From: Patellaria atrata CBS 101060
Taxonomy: Eukaryota; Ascomycota; Dothideomycetes; Patellariales; Patellariaceae
Reading direction: 5' to 3'
Assembly: GCA_010093705.1 (NCBI GenBank)
Contig: MU006091.1
Coordinates: 1,230,702 to 1,294,701 of the forward strand
DNA: 64,000 bases
Shown piece by piece: positions 42,011-54,001 of the stretch. The notes beneath the pieces are model-generated. The model was given only the letters and a program-made list of their open reading frames with translations, was not told the DNA's origin and made no database searches. Each line of letters begins with the position of its first letter. The stretch's first letter is position 1. The position numbers and the translations under genes were made by a program.

Positions 42011-43698
42011 CGCCGCAAGATGTTCTCCTTGCAGAGGTTGTTTTTTGTTTATGATTGTGAACGATGAGAGGTGTCAATATCTCTCAGAGGGGACAGATTT
42101 TGAATAGGTGTGGGATTAGGAAATTGACTGAAAAGGCCACTCCTGTACAGTACCATCCCTTCGTCAGACTGGTTCAAAATTGAAATAGTTGTAATGGCAC
42201 AAGACCTTTCTGGATTGCTTATGCTAGCGAGAACATGTCGAAATACAAAAAGTCATAGCCCCGGACACATTCTGGAAGTGTAATTGTAGTTCCTCCGGAA
42301 GGTTTATGCTTAATACATCGGATCGTGAAGGTATAGTGCCGACCTCCCGACAAACGTTATGTTTGATTGAGTACACATTTCGATGGATCATACTGAAGTG
42401 ATAATCATACTCTACTGTTGGCTTTTTCTTTGAATTACAGCTCCAAATCACTTGTAAGTAAATTTAGAATAGCTGAGGATTAGGTGACAACCAGGGACGA
42501 TAACAAGTGAGCATAGGAACATCAACGAATACACGATATAGTTATAGGGCAAATCTTGGATGACTAATTAGCAAATAAAGGGTTTGACTCGGTGATTATT
42601 CTTTCTTAAGCAAGTCGACGTTCTGCACTGTGATGAGCGAGATAAAAATGCGCTTAAAAGTTCCTACATTGTGTCTGTTTGTCCCAAATTTCAATTCAAA
42701 ACCCAATGCGTTCTTCTATGTCGGTATTGCCCGGTAGTATACACATTTGGGGCATATATACCTTTGTGTTGTTAAACGATCTTCATTGTGTTCAGACTAT
42801 GTCCTTTGACCTTCGCCATCTCATCGTCCGGATTGACCGACCATCCTGACGAATATCATTACTGAAATTAAACTTCTTCTAGTAGATATTGTTCATCAGA
42901 GTCATGGATTGTGATGATAGTCTGATAATGGAAGTTTTGAGATGGAACGGGATAAAATTGAGTATTCCATCTGAGGATGCTATGCTCCATTCGTAGCGAT
43001 ATCAGACGGGTGGTCCAGATGCGCCATTCAGGTTTCGCTGCGTACAGAGATCAACGGCGTATTGCCTCCAACGGTTCATAAGAGGTCACGCACGCAATCA
43101 CTAGTGACTTTAAACGCTTGACTACAGTTAGGCAAAATCGCCTCTTCCATCCATTCATCCTCTTACATTTTCGCGCGAGGAAGATGAAAATTTTCAACGG
43201 CGGCGGAAAAAACCAAGTAGATCTCGTGTGAGATTCAGTACAGAGTAGGGCATTGTACAGTGGCAGAGGTACAGTAGAGTAGTTTCTCGATAAGGATGGG
43301 ACGGGAGCAAGGGAGTCTTCACGTTGAACTGGAAGTATTAAGGTACAGAGGGCAGAGGGTAGAGGCGGCTTTGGGCCTTCTTAACAGATTCAAATGATAC
43401 CTAATAAAACAACAGTAACAGCTGAGTCACCTCAACAGTCGAGGTTAGCACGTGGTTAGTAAAGGTTAGTGAATACCTTACCTAACAGTACCCATGTCCG
43501 GTACTGTAACGCTGATACCGAAGTGGCCCGTTTACATCACGCACTTTGTGAGTGGAGGCACTAACCACCTTTGTAGGGTAGCGAGGAAATTCTTTGGGGA
43601 CAACACCTGCACCGTCAAACTCCCAACCTTTACAACTTCTACAATCCTCACCAAATCCCTCACCTAGAAAATTCCCTTCCTCTCCAAACTTCCTCATC
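42011..43698. other. 1.7 kb intergenic, divergent promoters
   Basis: Lies between the minus-strand orphan and NAP1. No protein-like frame. TGTACAGTAC at 42144-42153 and a cluster of GTACAG motifs at 43230-43350 lie upstream of the two genes. The ORF at 43482-43856 is antisense to the NAP1 first exon. Confidence 0.45.
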
Positions 43699-45220
43699 AT
43701 GGCCGAACCCATCAGGAATAAGAAAGTCGACAACATCACCGCACCGTACGTCTGCACATTCCTTAGTTCTGCCTCAACTGCTTCCCCGCCGCGCCCCTCC
43801 CTTTGAGAGATATCACCGCCCCTCAGCAGTCTCAAACACGCAACTGACATTAACATGGCTACTAGGACTCCTCAGAACACACCTGCAAATGCAGCCCCGA
43901 TATCTTCAAGAGCACAACAGCCCGGTGTAGCAAGTATCAAAGAAGGTGAGTTAAAATTTGCCCTAGAAGCCTTGGATGTTGCGCGTCTGGAGCCACTCAA
44001 GCTAACCAGATTCTTCACCGCTAGAGGACCTCGACCGCGCTGCTGCAGCGTCTTTATTTGCACAGAATCCCGCACTCGTCTCCATGATTCAAGGCAAGCT
44101 TGGCTCGCTCGTCGGCCGTTCATCTGGTTACATTGAGTCGTTACCTCCGATCGTTCGTCGTCGCGTTGCGGGACTCAAGGGTGTCCAGAAGGAGCATTCA
44201 AAGTTAGAAGCAGATTTCCAAGAAGAAGTATTGCAACTTGAGAAGAAATACTTCGCCAAATTCACACCTCTTTATGAGAAGCGTTCTAAGATCGTCAACG
44301 GTGCTGCGGAACCAACGGAAGATGAAGTGAAGGCAGGAAAGAATGAGGATGAAGCAGAATCCGAGGAGACCGAGAAAGTCGAAGAGACTGGAGAGGCCCC
44401 TAAGGGTATCCCAGAGTTCTGGCTGTCCGCGATGAAGAATCAAATCTCTTTGGCAGAGATGATCACCGATCGAGACGAGCAAGCTCTCAAGTCTTTGACC
44501 GATATTCGAATGGAATACCTTGATCGTCCTGGATTCCGCTTAATCTTCGAGTTTGCTGAGAACGAATATTTCACCAATAAGACAATCACCAAGTCTTATT
44601 TCTACCAAGAGGAGAATGGTTACGGTGGAGATTTCATCTACGATCATGCAGAGGGTGACAAGATCGATTGGAAAGCAAACAAGGATCTGACCGTCAAGAT
44701 CGAAAGCAAGAAGCAGCGGAATAAGAGTAAGTACAGCACAGATACTGGGAACTTACCTTAACTGACATCATTCTCTTCTAGACACCAAGCAGACTCGTGT
44801 AGTCAAGAAGACAGTTCCCACCGAATCATTCTTCAACTTCTTCAACCCCCCAAAGCCTCCAACTGATGAGGATGATGATGAGGTTTCATCTGATATCGAG
44901 GAGCGCCTCGAACTCGATTACCAACTTGGCGAAGATATCAAGGAAAAGCTCATTCCTCGTGCTATTGATTGGTTTACCGGTGAAGCGCTTCAGTTTGAGC
45001 AGCTTGATGACTTCGACGAGGGAGAGTTTGAGGATGAGGACGATGAGGAGGAAGATGACCTGAGTGAAGACCGCGATGATGATGAGGACTCAGATGAAGG
45101 CGTACGTATAACCTCTTTACAGTCATGAAAAGCTAACTTGGGAATCTGCCCTCTAACATGGTTACATAGGACGATGGCTCTAAGCCTAAGCAAGAAGCTG
45201 CAGAGTGCAAGCAAAGCTAG
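43699..45220 (+). CDS. NAP1: nucleosome assembly protein NAP1
   Basis: Histone H2A-H2B chaperone that also shuttles between cytoplasm and nucleus. Five exons: 43699-43745, 43866-43945, 44025-44726, 44782-45101 and 45170-45220, giving 399 aa. Landmarks in order: a long dimerisation helix ([20 protein letters not shown]), [57 protein letters not shown], and an acidic C-terminal tail ([10 protein letters not shown]). The last exon encodes only 17 residues and ends in CKQS, a CaaX-like box as in NAP1 proteins that are farnesylated. It is a histone-handling gene but not adjacent to H2A.Z (38 kb away). Confidence 0.96.
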
Positions 45221-45896
45221 AGGACATGCGAAGACACAGATGGACGATGACTAAATGAAGCCAGCAAAGTCTTACGCTTCATAATCATCAGCCCAGTTAT
45301 TCATGGTCTCGGCTCTAATGAACTGCTCTAATGAACTGCTGTACATCTAAACTTGTCCTTTACGTTTTATGTCCCACGGTTCTTCTCTTGCATTACACGG
45401 CATAGTAGTAATTTCCACTGCTTGATTCTAGGGTCTAGAAGCTGAAAGCGTCATGCACCAAATCTCAAAAATTCTTTCCTTTAATGATGTGGGTTCAAGT
45501 TTACGTACAAGTAGCTCAGGGTGGAGGCGTAATTCGAATGGGATACGGGGTGCGGTTTTCGGAACAGGGGATCTTGCTGGATTTTAGAAAGATCGTAGTA
45601 ACGAACCATATTCCAACAATAGCACTTTCAGCTTGAGTAATCTTCTTTATTAATTTACATGAAGCCTAAGGTAATTTATGCCCCAATGGAGAGGCCGGAA
45701 TCCGTGAGAAATTTTGACGTGCCACGATGGCATCATACTTTTCGAAGAGCTTGTTGTTAGCTAGCGCATGCTACCACTTCCTTTTTTTTTTTTTTTGGTT
45801 GACTCAGAACAAAAGATCGTTCTTCATTTAGCTTTAGAAGACCGTCCTCTACAAACGATTTTGATAATTGCTATAGATATTCATTCTAAAATCATC
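45221..45896. other. intergenic between NAP1 and the PGDH gene
   Basis: Holds NAP1's 3' UTR (with a UGUACAUC element at about 45340) and the leader of the dehydrogenase gene, including a 16-nt T run near 45782-45797. An in-frame ATG upstream at 45768 reads through the T run and is unlikely to be the start. Confidence 0.5.
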
Positions 45897-47522
45897 ATGA
45901 CTCCTCCGAAAGATATTCCATACCGAGTGGACATGGCTCGATCTGTTTCGAATAGTTTGAGCCTGTCCACATCCCCCACTTCGCACTTCCACTCCCCGCC
46001 TTCTAGCTTCAAAGACAGGCCCCAGTACAACAAACAGCTTAAGCCCTTTCAAAGGGAGAGCATCAAGGTCCTGCTACTGGAAAATGTAAATCAAACAGGA
46101 AGGGATATTCTAGAACAGCAAGGCTATCAGGTTGAATTTCTCAAATCCTCACTACCAGAGGACCAATTGATTCAGAAGATTCGGTGCGCATATCCATTCA
46201 TCACTTGCTCGCTGTATACTAGAACGACAAATGCTAATTGAAATAGAGATGTCCATGTCATCGGCATCCGTTCCAAAACAAAGCTCACAGAGAACGTCTT
46301 GAAACACGCGAGGAACCTCATTGTCATCGGTTGCTTCTGCATCGGCACCAATCAAGTCGACCTCCAGTACGCAGCACGCAATGGCATTGCGGTCTTCAAT
46401 TCACCTTTCAGTAACTCCCGCAGCGTTGCAGAGCTAGTAATCGCCGAAGTAATCGCTTTAGCCCGGCAACTCGGTGACCGTTCTATGGAGTTACATAATG
46501 GTGTATGGAACAAGGTCAGCAATGGCTGCTGGGAAATCAGAGGAAAGACTCTCGGAATCGTCGGATACGGTCATATTGGAAGTCAACTATCCGTACTAGC
46601 CGAATCAATGGGCATGTCAGTCATATATTACGATGTTGTTAATTTGATGTCGATGGGAACCGCAAGGCAGGTCTCCAGTCTCGAGGAACTATTGGGCGCT
46701 GCAGACTTCGTATCTCTCCACGTCCCAGAACTACCCGAAACGAAGAACCTATTCACCTCCAAGCAGTTCGAGCAGATGAAGAACGGATCATACTTGATCA
46801 ATAACAGCCGCGGTAGCGTCGTGGAAATTGCAGCTCTAGTAGATGCTATGCGGACCGGTAAAGTGGCAGGCGCAGCTCTCGACGTGTATCCCAACGAACC
46901 AGGTGGGAATGGACCGTACTTCAGTAACGAGTTGAATTCGTGGACGGCGGATCTGACCAAGTTGAAAAACGTTATTCTTACCCCACACATTGGTGGTAGC
47001 ACTGAAGAGGCTCAGAGCGCTATCGGCATCGAAGTCGCCAACGCATTGGTTAGGTTTGTTAATGAAGGCGCAACTCTTGGTGCGGTCAACATGCCGGAGG
47101 TCAATCTACGTTCTTTAACTCTAGATGAGCCCAACCATGTGCGAGTGATTTTTATCCATAAGAACGTCCCAGGTGTATTGAGAAGAGGTAATAATTCTAT
47201 ATCGTTCAAGTATTATCCACCCTGCTAACATACGTAGTGAACTCCATTCTGGGTAATCACAACGTCGATAAACAGATGACTGATAGTAGAGGCGAGGTAA
47301 GAAAGCACTTAATTCACTCCGCAGAGGGTTGAGCATAAGCTTACATTGGGATAATAGGTAGCGTATCTGATGGCGGATATAAGTGATGTAGACCAAGGTG
47401 AAATAAAAGATTTATACCAGAGTCTAGAGGAGGATTCCTGTAAGTGACTGCTGTATCTCGCTGATTGCAATCGGTCATGCTCACTGTCCATAGCAAGAAT
47501 CCGCGTGCGAGTCCTTTACTAG
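45897..47522 (+). CDS. SER3: D-3-phosphoglycerate dehydrogenase
   Basis: First step of serine synthesis: oxidises 3-phosphoglycerate to 3-phosphohydroxypyruvate with NAD. Five exons: 45897-46183, 46247-47187, 47238-47296, 47358-47439 and 47494-47522, giving 465 aa. Residues 1-60 are a fungal Ser-rich extension; IKVLLLENVNQTGRDIL opens the substrate domain. The NAD-binding site is LGIVGYGHIGSQ. Catalytic region: NNSRGSVV and HIGGSTEEAQ contain the Arg and His. An ACT domain closes the protein (VNSILGNHNVDKQM... GEVAYLMADISDVD), and the end RIRVRVLY is typical of yeast Ser3/Ser33. The ATG at 45897 is chosen over 45768, which would add 43 residues including poly-Phe. Confidence 0.95.
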
Positions 47523-48290
47523 GGCTGTCTTTCGAGATGAAGCTTTTATGTTTCTCTCTAACTCAACGCAACGGCAGCATTCAACATGGAGTTTGATTTA
47601 TCAGGTCAGGAAAAGGGAACTAAGAACGTAAAAAGTGTTTCAGGATATCAAGGCCTTCACGTTTGGGGTTAGAGGTTCAACAATATTTCCATCACGCCTA
47701 TTGGCTATATAATTTTTTCCTAGAGGAGTTGGTTTTTAGAGGGGTACTTTGGCATAACATGTAGAAGTGCTTATGACAGTGGAACTTGATAGTCATCCTT
47801 AACCTAAATATCACCTTGTTGAAATACTGAGGTCTCCGTACGGAAATATATCTCTTCAATATCACCCAGGGTCGAAGTCTCAAAGACGGAGAATTACCCT
47901 TGAGCATGAGTCGCAGTATGCAGCTGTGAAACTTGGCGGAGGGTTCCTCTCACCGCCTTGTGGGCGCCCCTGAGAAAGGTCCAAGGGGTCGCATTCACTG
48001 AGGTGGAACTTGCATCGCCAGAGGTTCGTGCGCGTTCAACCACCTAAATTATTATTGTACGAGTCCAGCTCAAAACATCCCTCCATGTGCCTCCTCTTTC
48101 CATGAGCAACGATCTCCCCAAATGATCCCCAAACCTTTTCCCAATGTTTATATCCATTCCTGACCTTGGTATTCCTCTTTAGCGCTGGAGTTGGGGTTTT
48201 ATTCGCCGAATTTTAGACGTCCTAGCGTAGAGGTATCACCTTGAAGGTGTACACCGCAGCTTTGTCTGCCGCATTCCCAACGTCAACACC
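47523..48290. other. intergenic between PGDH and myosin V
   Basis: No coding frame is supported; the minus-strand ORF at 47698-47907 has no features. The last 250 bp form the myosin promoter and leader. Confidence 0.45.
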
Positions 48291-51200
48291 ATGGCTCATA
48301 TTTACGATGTCGGCACCCGTGCGTGGCAGCCCGATGCTACAGAAGGCTGGATTGCCTCTGAGGTGCAAGATAAGGTGGTCGACGGGGACAAAGTCACGCT
48401 GGTCTTCAAACTGGCAAATGGAGAGGCAAGTCAGCACAGCTGAAATACCGAGAGGATGCAATGTAGCTGACGACATTTATAAAGACTAGAACGGTAACAA
48501 CTACTGCTGCTGCTATCCAAGATGGCAATAATGGGGACCTCCCCCCTCTAATGAATCCGGCTATGCTTGAAGCTAGCGACGACTTAACGAATCTCTCACA
48601 TCTCAACGAACCGGCTGGTAGGATCATACGGATAGTGTAGAGGGTTATATACTAATGTTATGGACATAGTATTGCAAGCTATCAAACTTCGTTATGCCCA
48701 GAAAGAAATATATACCTACAGTGGTATTGTCCTCATTGCGACTAACCCTTTCGCGAGGGTGGATTCTCTATACGTCCCGGGAATGGTACAAGTTTATGCA
48801 GGGAAGCAGAGGGCATCTCAAGCGCCCCACCTGTTCGCCATCGCTGAGGAGGCATTTGCGTAGGTCTAATGCTCTTTAGCTCGAGTGAAGGAAAATGCTA
48901 ACCTGCAAACAGGGACATGCTTCGGGATAACAGGAATCAGACTATTGTGGTCTCAGGTGAATCTGGTGCTGGTAAGACCGTTAGCGCAAAGTACATTATG
49001 AGATACTTCGCAACTCGAGAGTCCCCAGATGCGCCCAGTAAACGGACTAGGAATCGATCAGATGCCATGAGCGAGACTGAAGAACAGATTCTAGCCACGA
49101 ATCCTATTATGGAAGCGTTCGGTAATGCTAAAACGACGCGAAATGACAACTCTTCAAGATTTGGTAAATATATTGAGATCATGTTTGACAGGAACACGGA
49201 CATCATTGGCGCAAAGATTAGAACATACCTACTGGAACGCTCCAGATTGGTGTTTCAGCCCCTCAAGGAGAGGAATTATCACATCTTCTATCAGCTAGCC
49301 GCAGGAGCTTCGGACGCTGAGAGAGAAGAACTAAGCCTCCTACCGGTTGAGCAGTTCGATTATCTCAACCAGGGGAGTTCGCCAAAGATCGATGGCGTAG
49401 ACGACAAAGCTGAATTCATAGCGACTAAGGATGCTCTAAGTAAGATTGGCGTAGACTCCGGCGCGCAGAGCCAAATATTTCGTATATTAGCCGCTCTTCT
49501 CCACCTAGGTAATGTCCAAATCAAAGCAACACGGACCGAATCTACCCTTGCACCGGACGATAAGTTTTTGGTCACTGCTTGTAAACTTCTCGGCATCAAT
49601 GCGACCAACTTCGCTAGATGGACGGTAAAGAAGCAGCTGATCACACGAGGAGAAAAAATCACATCGAATTTGACCCAGCAACAAGCCGTAGTCGTAAGGG
49701 ATTCAGTTGCGAAGTTCGTCTATTCTAGTCTTTTCGACTGGCTTGTCGAAAACATCAATCATGGTCTGGCTACCGAGGAAGTTCTTAGCCATGCTCACTC
49801 TTTCATTGGTGTTCTCGATATTTACGGGTTCGAGCACTTCGCTAAGAATTCGTTCGAACAATTTTGTATCAACTATGCTAACGAGAAGCTGCAGCAAGAG
49901 TTCAACCAACACGTGTTCAAGCTGGAGCAGGAAGAATACCTTCGCGAAGAAATCGATTGGACGTTCATCGACTTCTCTGATAACCAGCCCTGCATTGATC
50001 TCATTGAAGGCAAGTTGGGCGTGCTCTCACTCTTAGATGAAGAATCTCGACTTCCCATGGGCTCGGACGAGCAATTCGTAACAAAACTACACCATAACTT
50101 TGGTTCGGACAAGCAGAAGTTTTACAAGAAGCCCCGCTTCGGCAAATCCTCTTTCACAGTATGCCATTATGCAGTTGATGTCACTTACGAATCCGACGGC
50201 TTCATTGAAAAGAATAGAGATACGGTCCCCGACGAGCATATGGAAGTACTTAAAGCGTCTACCAATCCGTTCTTGGGTGAGGTTTTAGAAGCAGCATCAG
50301 CAGTAAGAGAGAAGGAATCCGCTTCCGTCGCCAAACCTGGTGCAATGGCCGCCTCTGGCCGAAGGATTGGCACCGCTGCTAACAGAAAGCCAACATTGGG
50401 TGGCATATTCAAGTCTTCTCTTATCGAACTCATGAACACCATCAACTCTACCGACGTACACTATATTAGATGTATCAAGCCCAATGAGGCAAAGGCAGCA
50501 TGGAAGTTCGAGGGCCCAATGGTATTGAGCCAGCTACGAGCTTGTGGTGTCCTTGAAACGGTCCGTATCAGTTGCGCAGGGTATCCCACGAGATGGACAT
50601 ATGAAGAATTCGCTTTACGGTACTACATGCTTGTGCCATCTAAATCATGGACTCCCGAAATCAGGAACATGGCAAACGCAATCTTAAGCAAAGCGTTCGG
50701 CGCGGGAAAGAAAGATGCGGACGATAAGTACCAAATGGGCCTAACTAAGATCTTTTTCCGTGCAGGTATGCTTGCATACCTAGAGAATCTGCGAACGACC
50801 CGATTGAATGATGCTGCTATTATGATCCAGAAGAATCTCCGCGCCAAATATTGGCGGCGCGTGTTCCTCGAAGCCAGACAGTCCATTATCACATTCCAGT
50901 CAGCGGTACGAGGTTCCATTGCGAGACAACATGCGGAGGAGGCGCGGCAAGTTAGAGCGGCAACCACGATCCAGAGAGTCTGGCGCGGGGCGAAAGCGCG
51001 CAAGTTCTATCATTCAACTCGACGCAACGTCATCCTATTTCAATCAGCCGCGAAGGGTTACTTATGCAGAAAGCACATCCTTGACACGCGACTTGGTAAC
51101 GCAGCAGTACTCATTCAACGAAACTGGCGATCTGCTAGGCAGCTCAAGGCCTGGAGGCAGTATCGCCGTAAGGTGGTCATCATACAGAGTTTGTGGAGAG

Positions 51201-53249
51201 GAAGGAAAGCTAGGAAGGGTTATAAGGGCATGCGTGAAGAAGCTCGCGATCTCAAGCAGATCTCGTACAAGCTTGAGAACAAAGTTGTCGAGCTCACACA
51301 GTCCTTAGGTACCATGAAGACTGAGAACAAGGACTTGCGAAGGCAGGTGCAGAATTACGAAAGTCAACTCAAGTCGTGGAAGAGTCAGAGTAGCGCACTC
51401 GAAGCCAGGGCGAGAGAGTTGCAGGCAGAAGCAAATCAAGCCGGTATCACTGCTGCACGTCTAAGCGCAATGGAGGATGACTACAAGAAGTTGCAACACA
51501 GTTTCGAAGAGAGTACAGCAAATATGCGTCGCTTGCAAGACATAGAGAAGGGTCTACGGGAACAATTACGTTCCACATCGGAGGAACTCACCGTTGCAAA
51601 GAGACGAGGAAGTAGCTTTGAGAGCGAGAAGAACTCGTTACGTCAACAGCTCATTGATATGCAAGATCAGCTCGAGTTGGCGAAACGGTCCGGTCCTATC
51701 AACGGGGAAATTCTCAACGGCATATCACACGCGCCCCCAAGTGGCCTCATCAATCTTGTGTCCTCCAAGAAACCCAAGAGACGAAGCGCTGGCCCTGAAC
51801 GTATCGACATGGATCGTTTCAGCTCCGCATACAACCCTCGACCCGTGTCGATGGCTCTTCCAGGTACTACCGTCCATCGCCAGAACCTCTCTGGGTCAAC
51901 ATTCACACCTGGACTTGACAATATTGAGCTCGAGTTGGAGAATCTTCTTTCTGATGAAGATGCTCTCAACGACGAGATCACGATGGGTCTCATTAGGAAC
52001 CTCATGATTCCCTCTCCAAGTACAACGCCACCTCCAACGGACAAGGAAATTTTATTTCCTGCATATCTCATCAATCTCGTTACATCAGAGATGTGGAATA
52101 ATGGCTTTGTGAAGGAGTCTGAACGGTTCCTTGCAAATGTCATGCAATCGATCCAACAGGAGGTCATGCAACACGATGGCGAAGATGCGATCAATCCAGG
52201 CGCTTTCTGGTTATCTAATGTTCATGAGATGCTGTCTTTTGTGTTCTTGGCAGAAGATTGGTATGAGCAACAAAAGACTGAAAACTATGAGTATGATCGT
52301 CTCCTTGAGATAGTCAAGCACGATCTGGAAAGTCTTGAGTTCAACATTTATCATACTTGGATGAAGGTACTGAAGAAGAAGCTGCAGAAGATGATCGTTC
52401 CAGCAATCATCGAGTCTCAATCGTTGCCAGGCTTCGTTACAAACGAGAGCAATAGATTCCTCGGCAAACTCCTACAATCAAATAACACACCGGCTTTCAG
52501 CATGGATAACTTACTCAGCTTGTTAAACAACGTATACAAGGCTATGAAGGCTTACTATCTAGAAGATTCGATCATCACGCAATGTGTAACGGAACTATTG
52601 CGGTTGGTTGGTGTCACTGCCTTCAACGATCTTCTGATGAGAAGGAACTTCCTTTCGTGGAAGCGAGGCCTGCAAATCAACTATAATATCACCAGGATAG
52701 AAGAGTGGTGCAAGAGCCATGAGATGCCGGAGGGCACTCTACAACTGGAGCATCTAATGCAAGCGACGAAGCTTTTGCAACTTAAGAAGGCAACTCTCAA
52801 CGACATCGAAATCATCCAGGATATCTGTTGGATGCTCTCCCCCAACCAGATTCAGAAGCTCCTGAACCAATACCTTGTGGCAGACTACGAGCAGCCCATC
52901 AATGGTGAGATCATGAAAGCAGTTGCTTCCAAGGTAACGGAGAAGAGTGATGTTCTCCTGTTGACCGCTGTGGATATGGATGACAGTGGACCTTATGAGA
53001 TTGCCGAACCCCGTGTAATCACCGCTTTGGAGACCTATACACCATCATGTAAGGCTTCATTTTGAACTGTATGCAAATATGTTACTAATAACTTTCCCAG
53101 GGCTCCAAACACCTCGTCTGAAGAGGTTAGCAGAAATCGTCTCGGCGCAAGCTATCGCGCAACAAGAGAAGCTTGAGTTTGAGCATGTTAATGGTAACGG
53201 AACCGAGGCTGCGCAAGGTCTCGCCATCAGTGAGGTTGAGGTTGTATAG
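48291..53249 (+). CDS. MYO2: class V myosin heavy chain
   Basis: Actin motor carrying secretory vesicles and organelles to the hyphal tip. Five exons: 48291-48425, 48485-48617, 48670-48859, 48913-53048 and 53101-53249, giving 1580 aa. Motor domain (about 70-770): P-loop GESGAGKT (about 168), switch I NDNSSRFGKYIE, switch II DIYGFEHF, and the actin-binding YIRCIKPNE. Six IQ motifs from about 784, the first containing IQKNLRAKYWRR and the last VIIQSLWRGRKARKGY. Then a coiled coil to about 940, a disordered spacer, and a C-terminal cargo-binding DIL globular domain (TRIEEWCKSHEMPEGTL, DICWMLSPNQIQKLLNQYL). The first intron has a GC donor (GCAAGT at 48426, AAAG acceptor at 48484); only this join keeps NGE-TRT in frame. 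Confidence 0.97.
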
Positions 53250-54001
53250 ATCAAGCTCAATTATGACCTTAGGAGTTTGATGTACGAGCTATGTTTGCTA
53301 ATAGAGGGCGATGTGTTGGCTACGTTTTTCTTTCACACGATGCAGCAGTAATTCTAGGGGAACGATTATTTAGTGCCTGAGTGTTTTGCGAGAGCAGTAT
53401 TCATGGGTGATCTTGGTATTTTCTTTTCATCGACGATGCATGCTGGGTTTTATCCTCCTATCTGTATATACGGTTCGTTTGATGCGGACGACCTTGGCTG
53501 CTGAGGCGATGATCAGCCCATGTTACGGTGTAATGATTAGAATGGAATCTGAAGTTTATGTCTGACGTGCTTGACACTTTTTAATCTGCAGGAAATGCTC
53601 CAAAGTGTGAAACTAAGACTGTAGGTATAAAATGCAATTAGGAGTGCGAAAGTCTTAATTAGTCAGCTCGAATTCCATTTTCAGTTACTGCACTACGAAC
53701 GTCAGAACGAGACGACTTAAGTTCTAATCGTTACCTTAGGTTTGCCATGGGGCAACAAACGAATATGAAATGTCGACTCGATAATATAATCCACAAAGGA
53801 GATGTTGTCCCAAGACATAGATCGTGACAAGGCGCATCGCCAGCTGTGTACAGTACGTTTCGGGTCGAGCTTGCCGTGTTCACGTTGACCTGACCTTTGT
53901 CGACCTCACCTCGCCTTTACATCGCCTGCTTCAAATAATTTTTCTGATTTCTACATATTGAGGACAGAAGGCGTGTCCTAAAGGAATTAGAACCTTGCAT
54001 C
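53250..54001. other. intergenic between myosin V and the ZUP1-like gene
   Basis: Holds the myosin 3' UTR and the ZUP1-like promoter. TGTACAGTAC lies at 53847-53856, about 145 bp before the next ATG. No gene seen. Confidence 0.5.

Noticed and set aside
45768-45896. Upstream ATG extending the phosphoglycerate dehydrogenase by 43 residues
   Set aside because: It reads through a T homopolymer as poly-Phe and adds nothing family-like. The ATG at 45897 is preferred.
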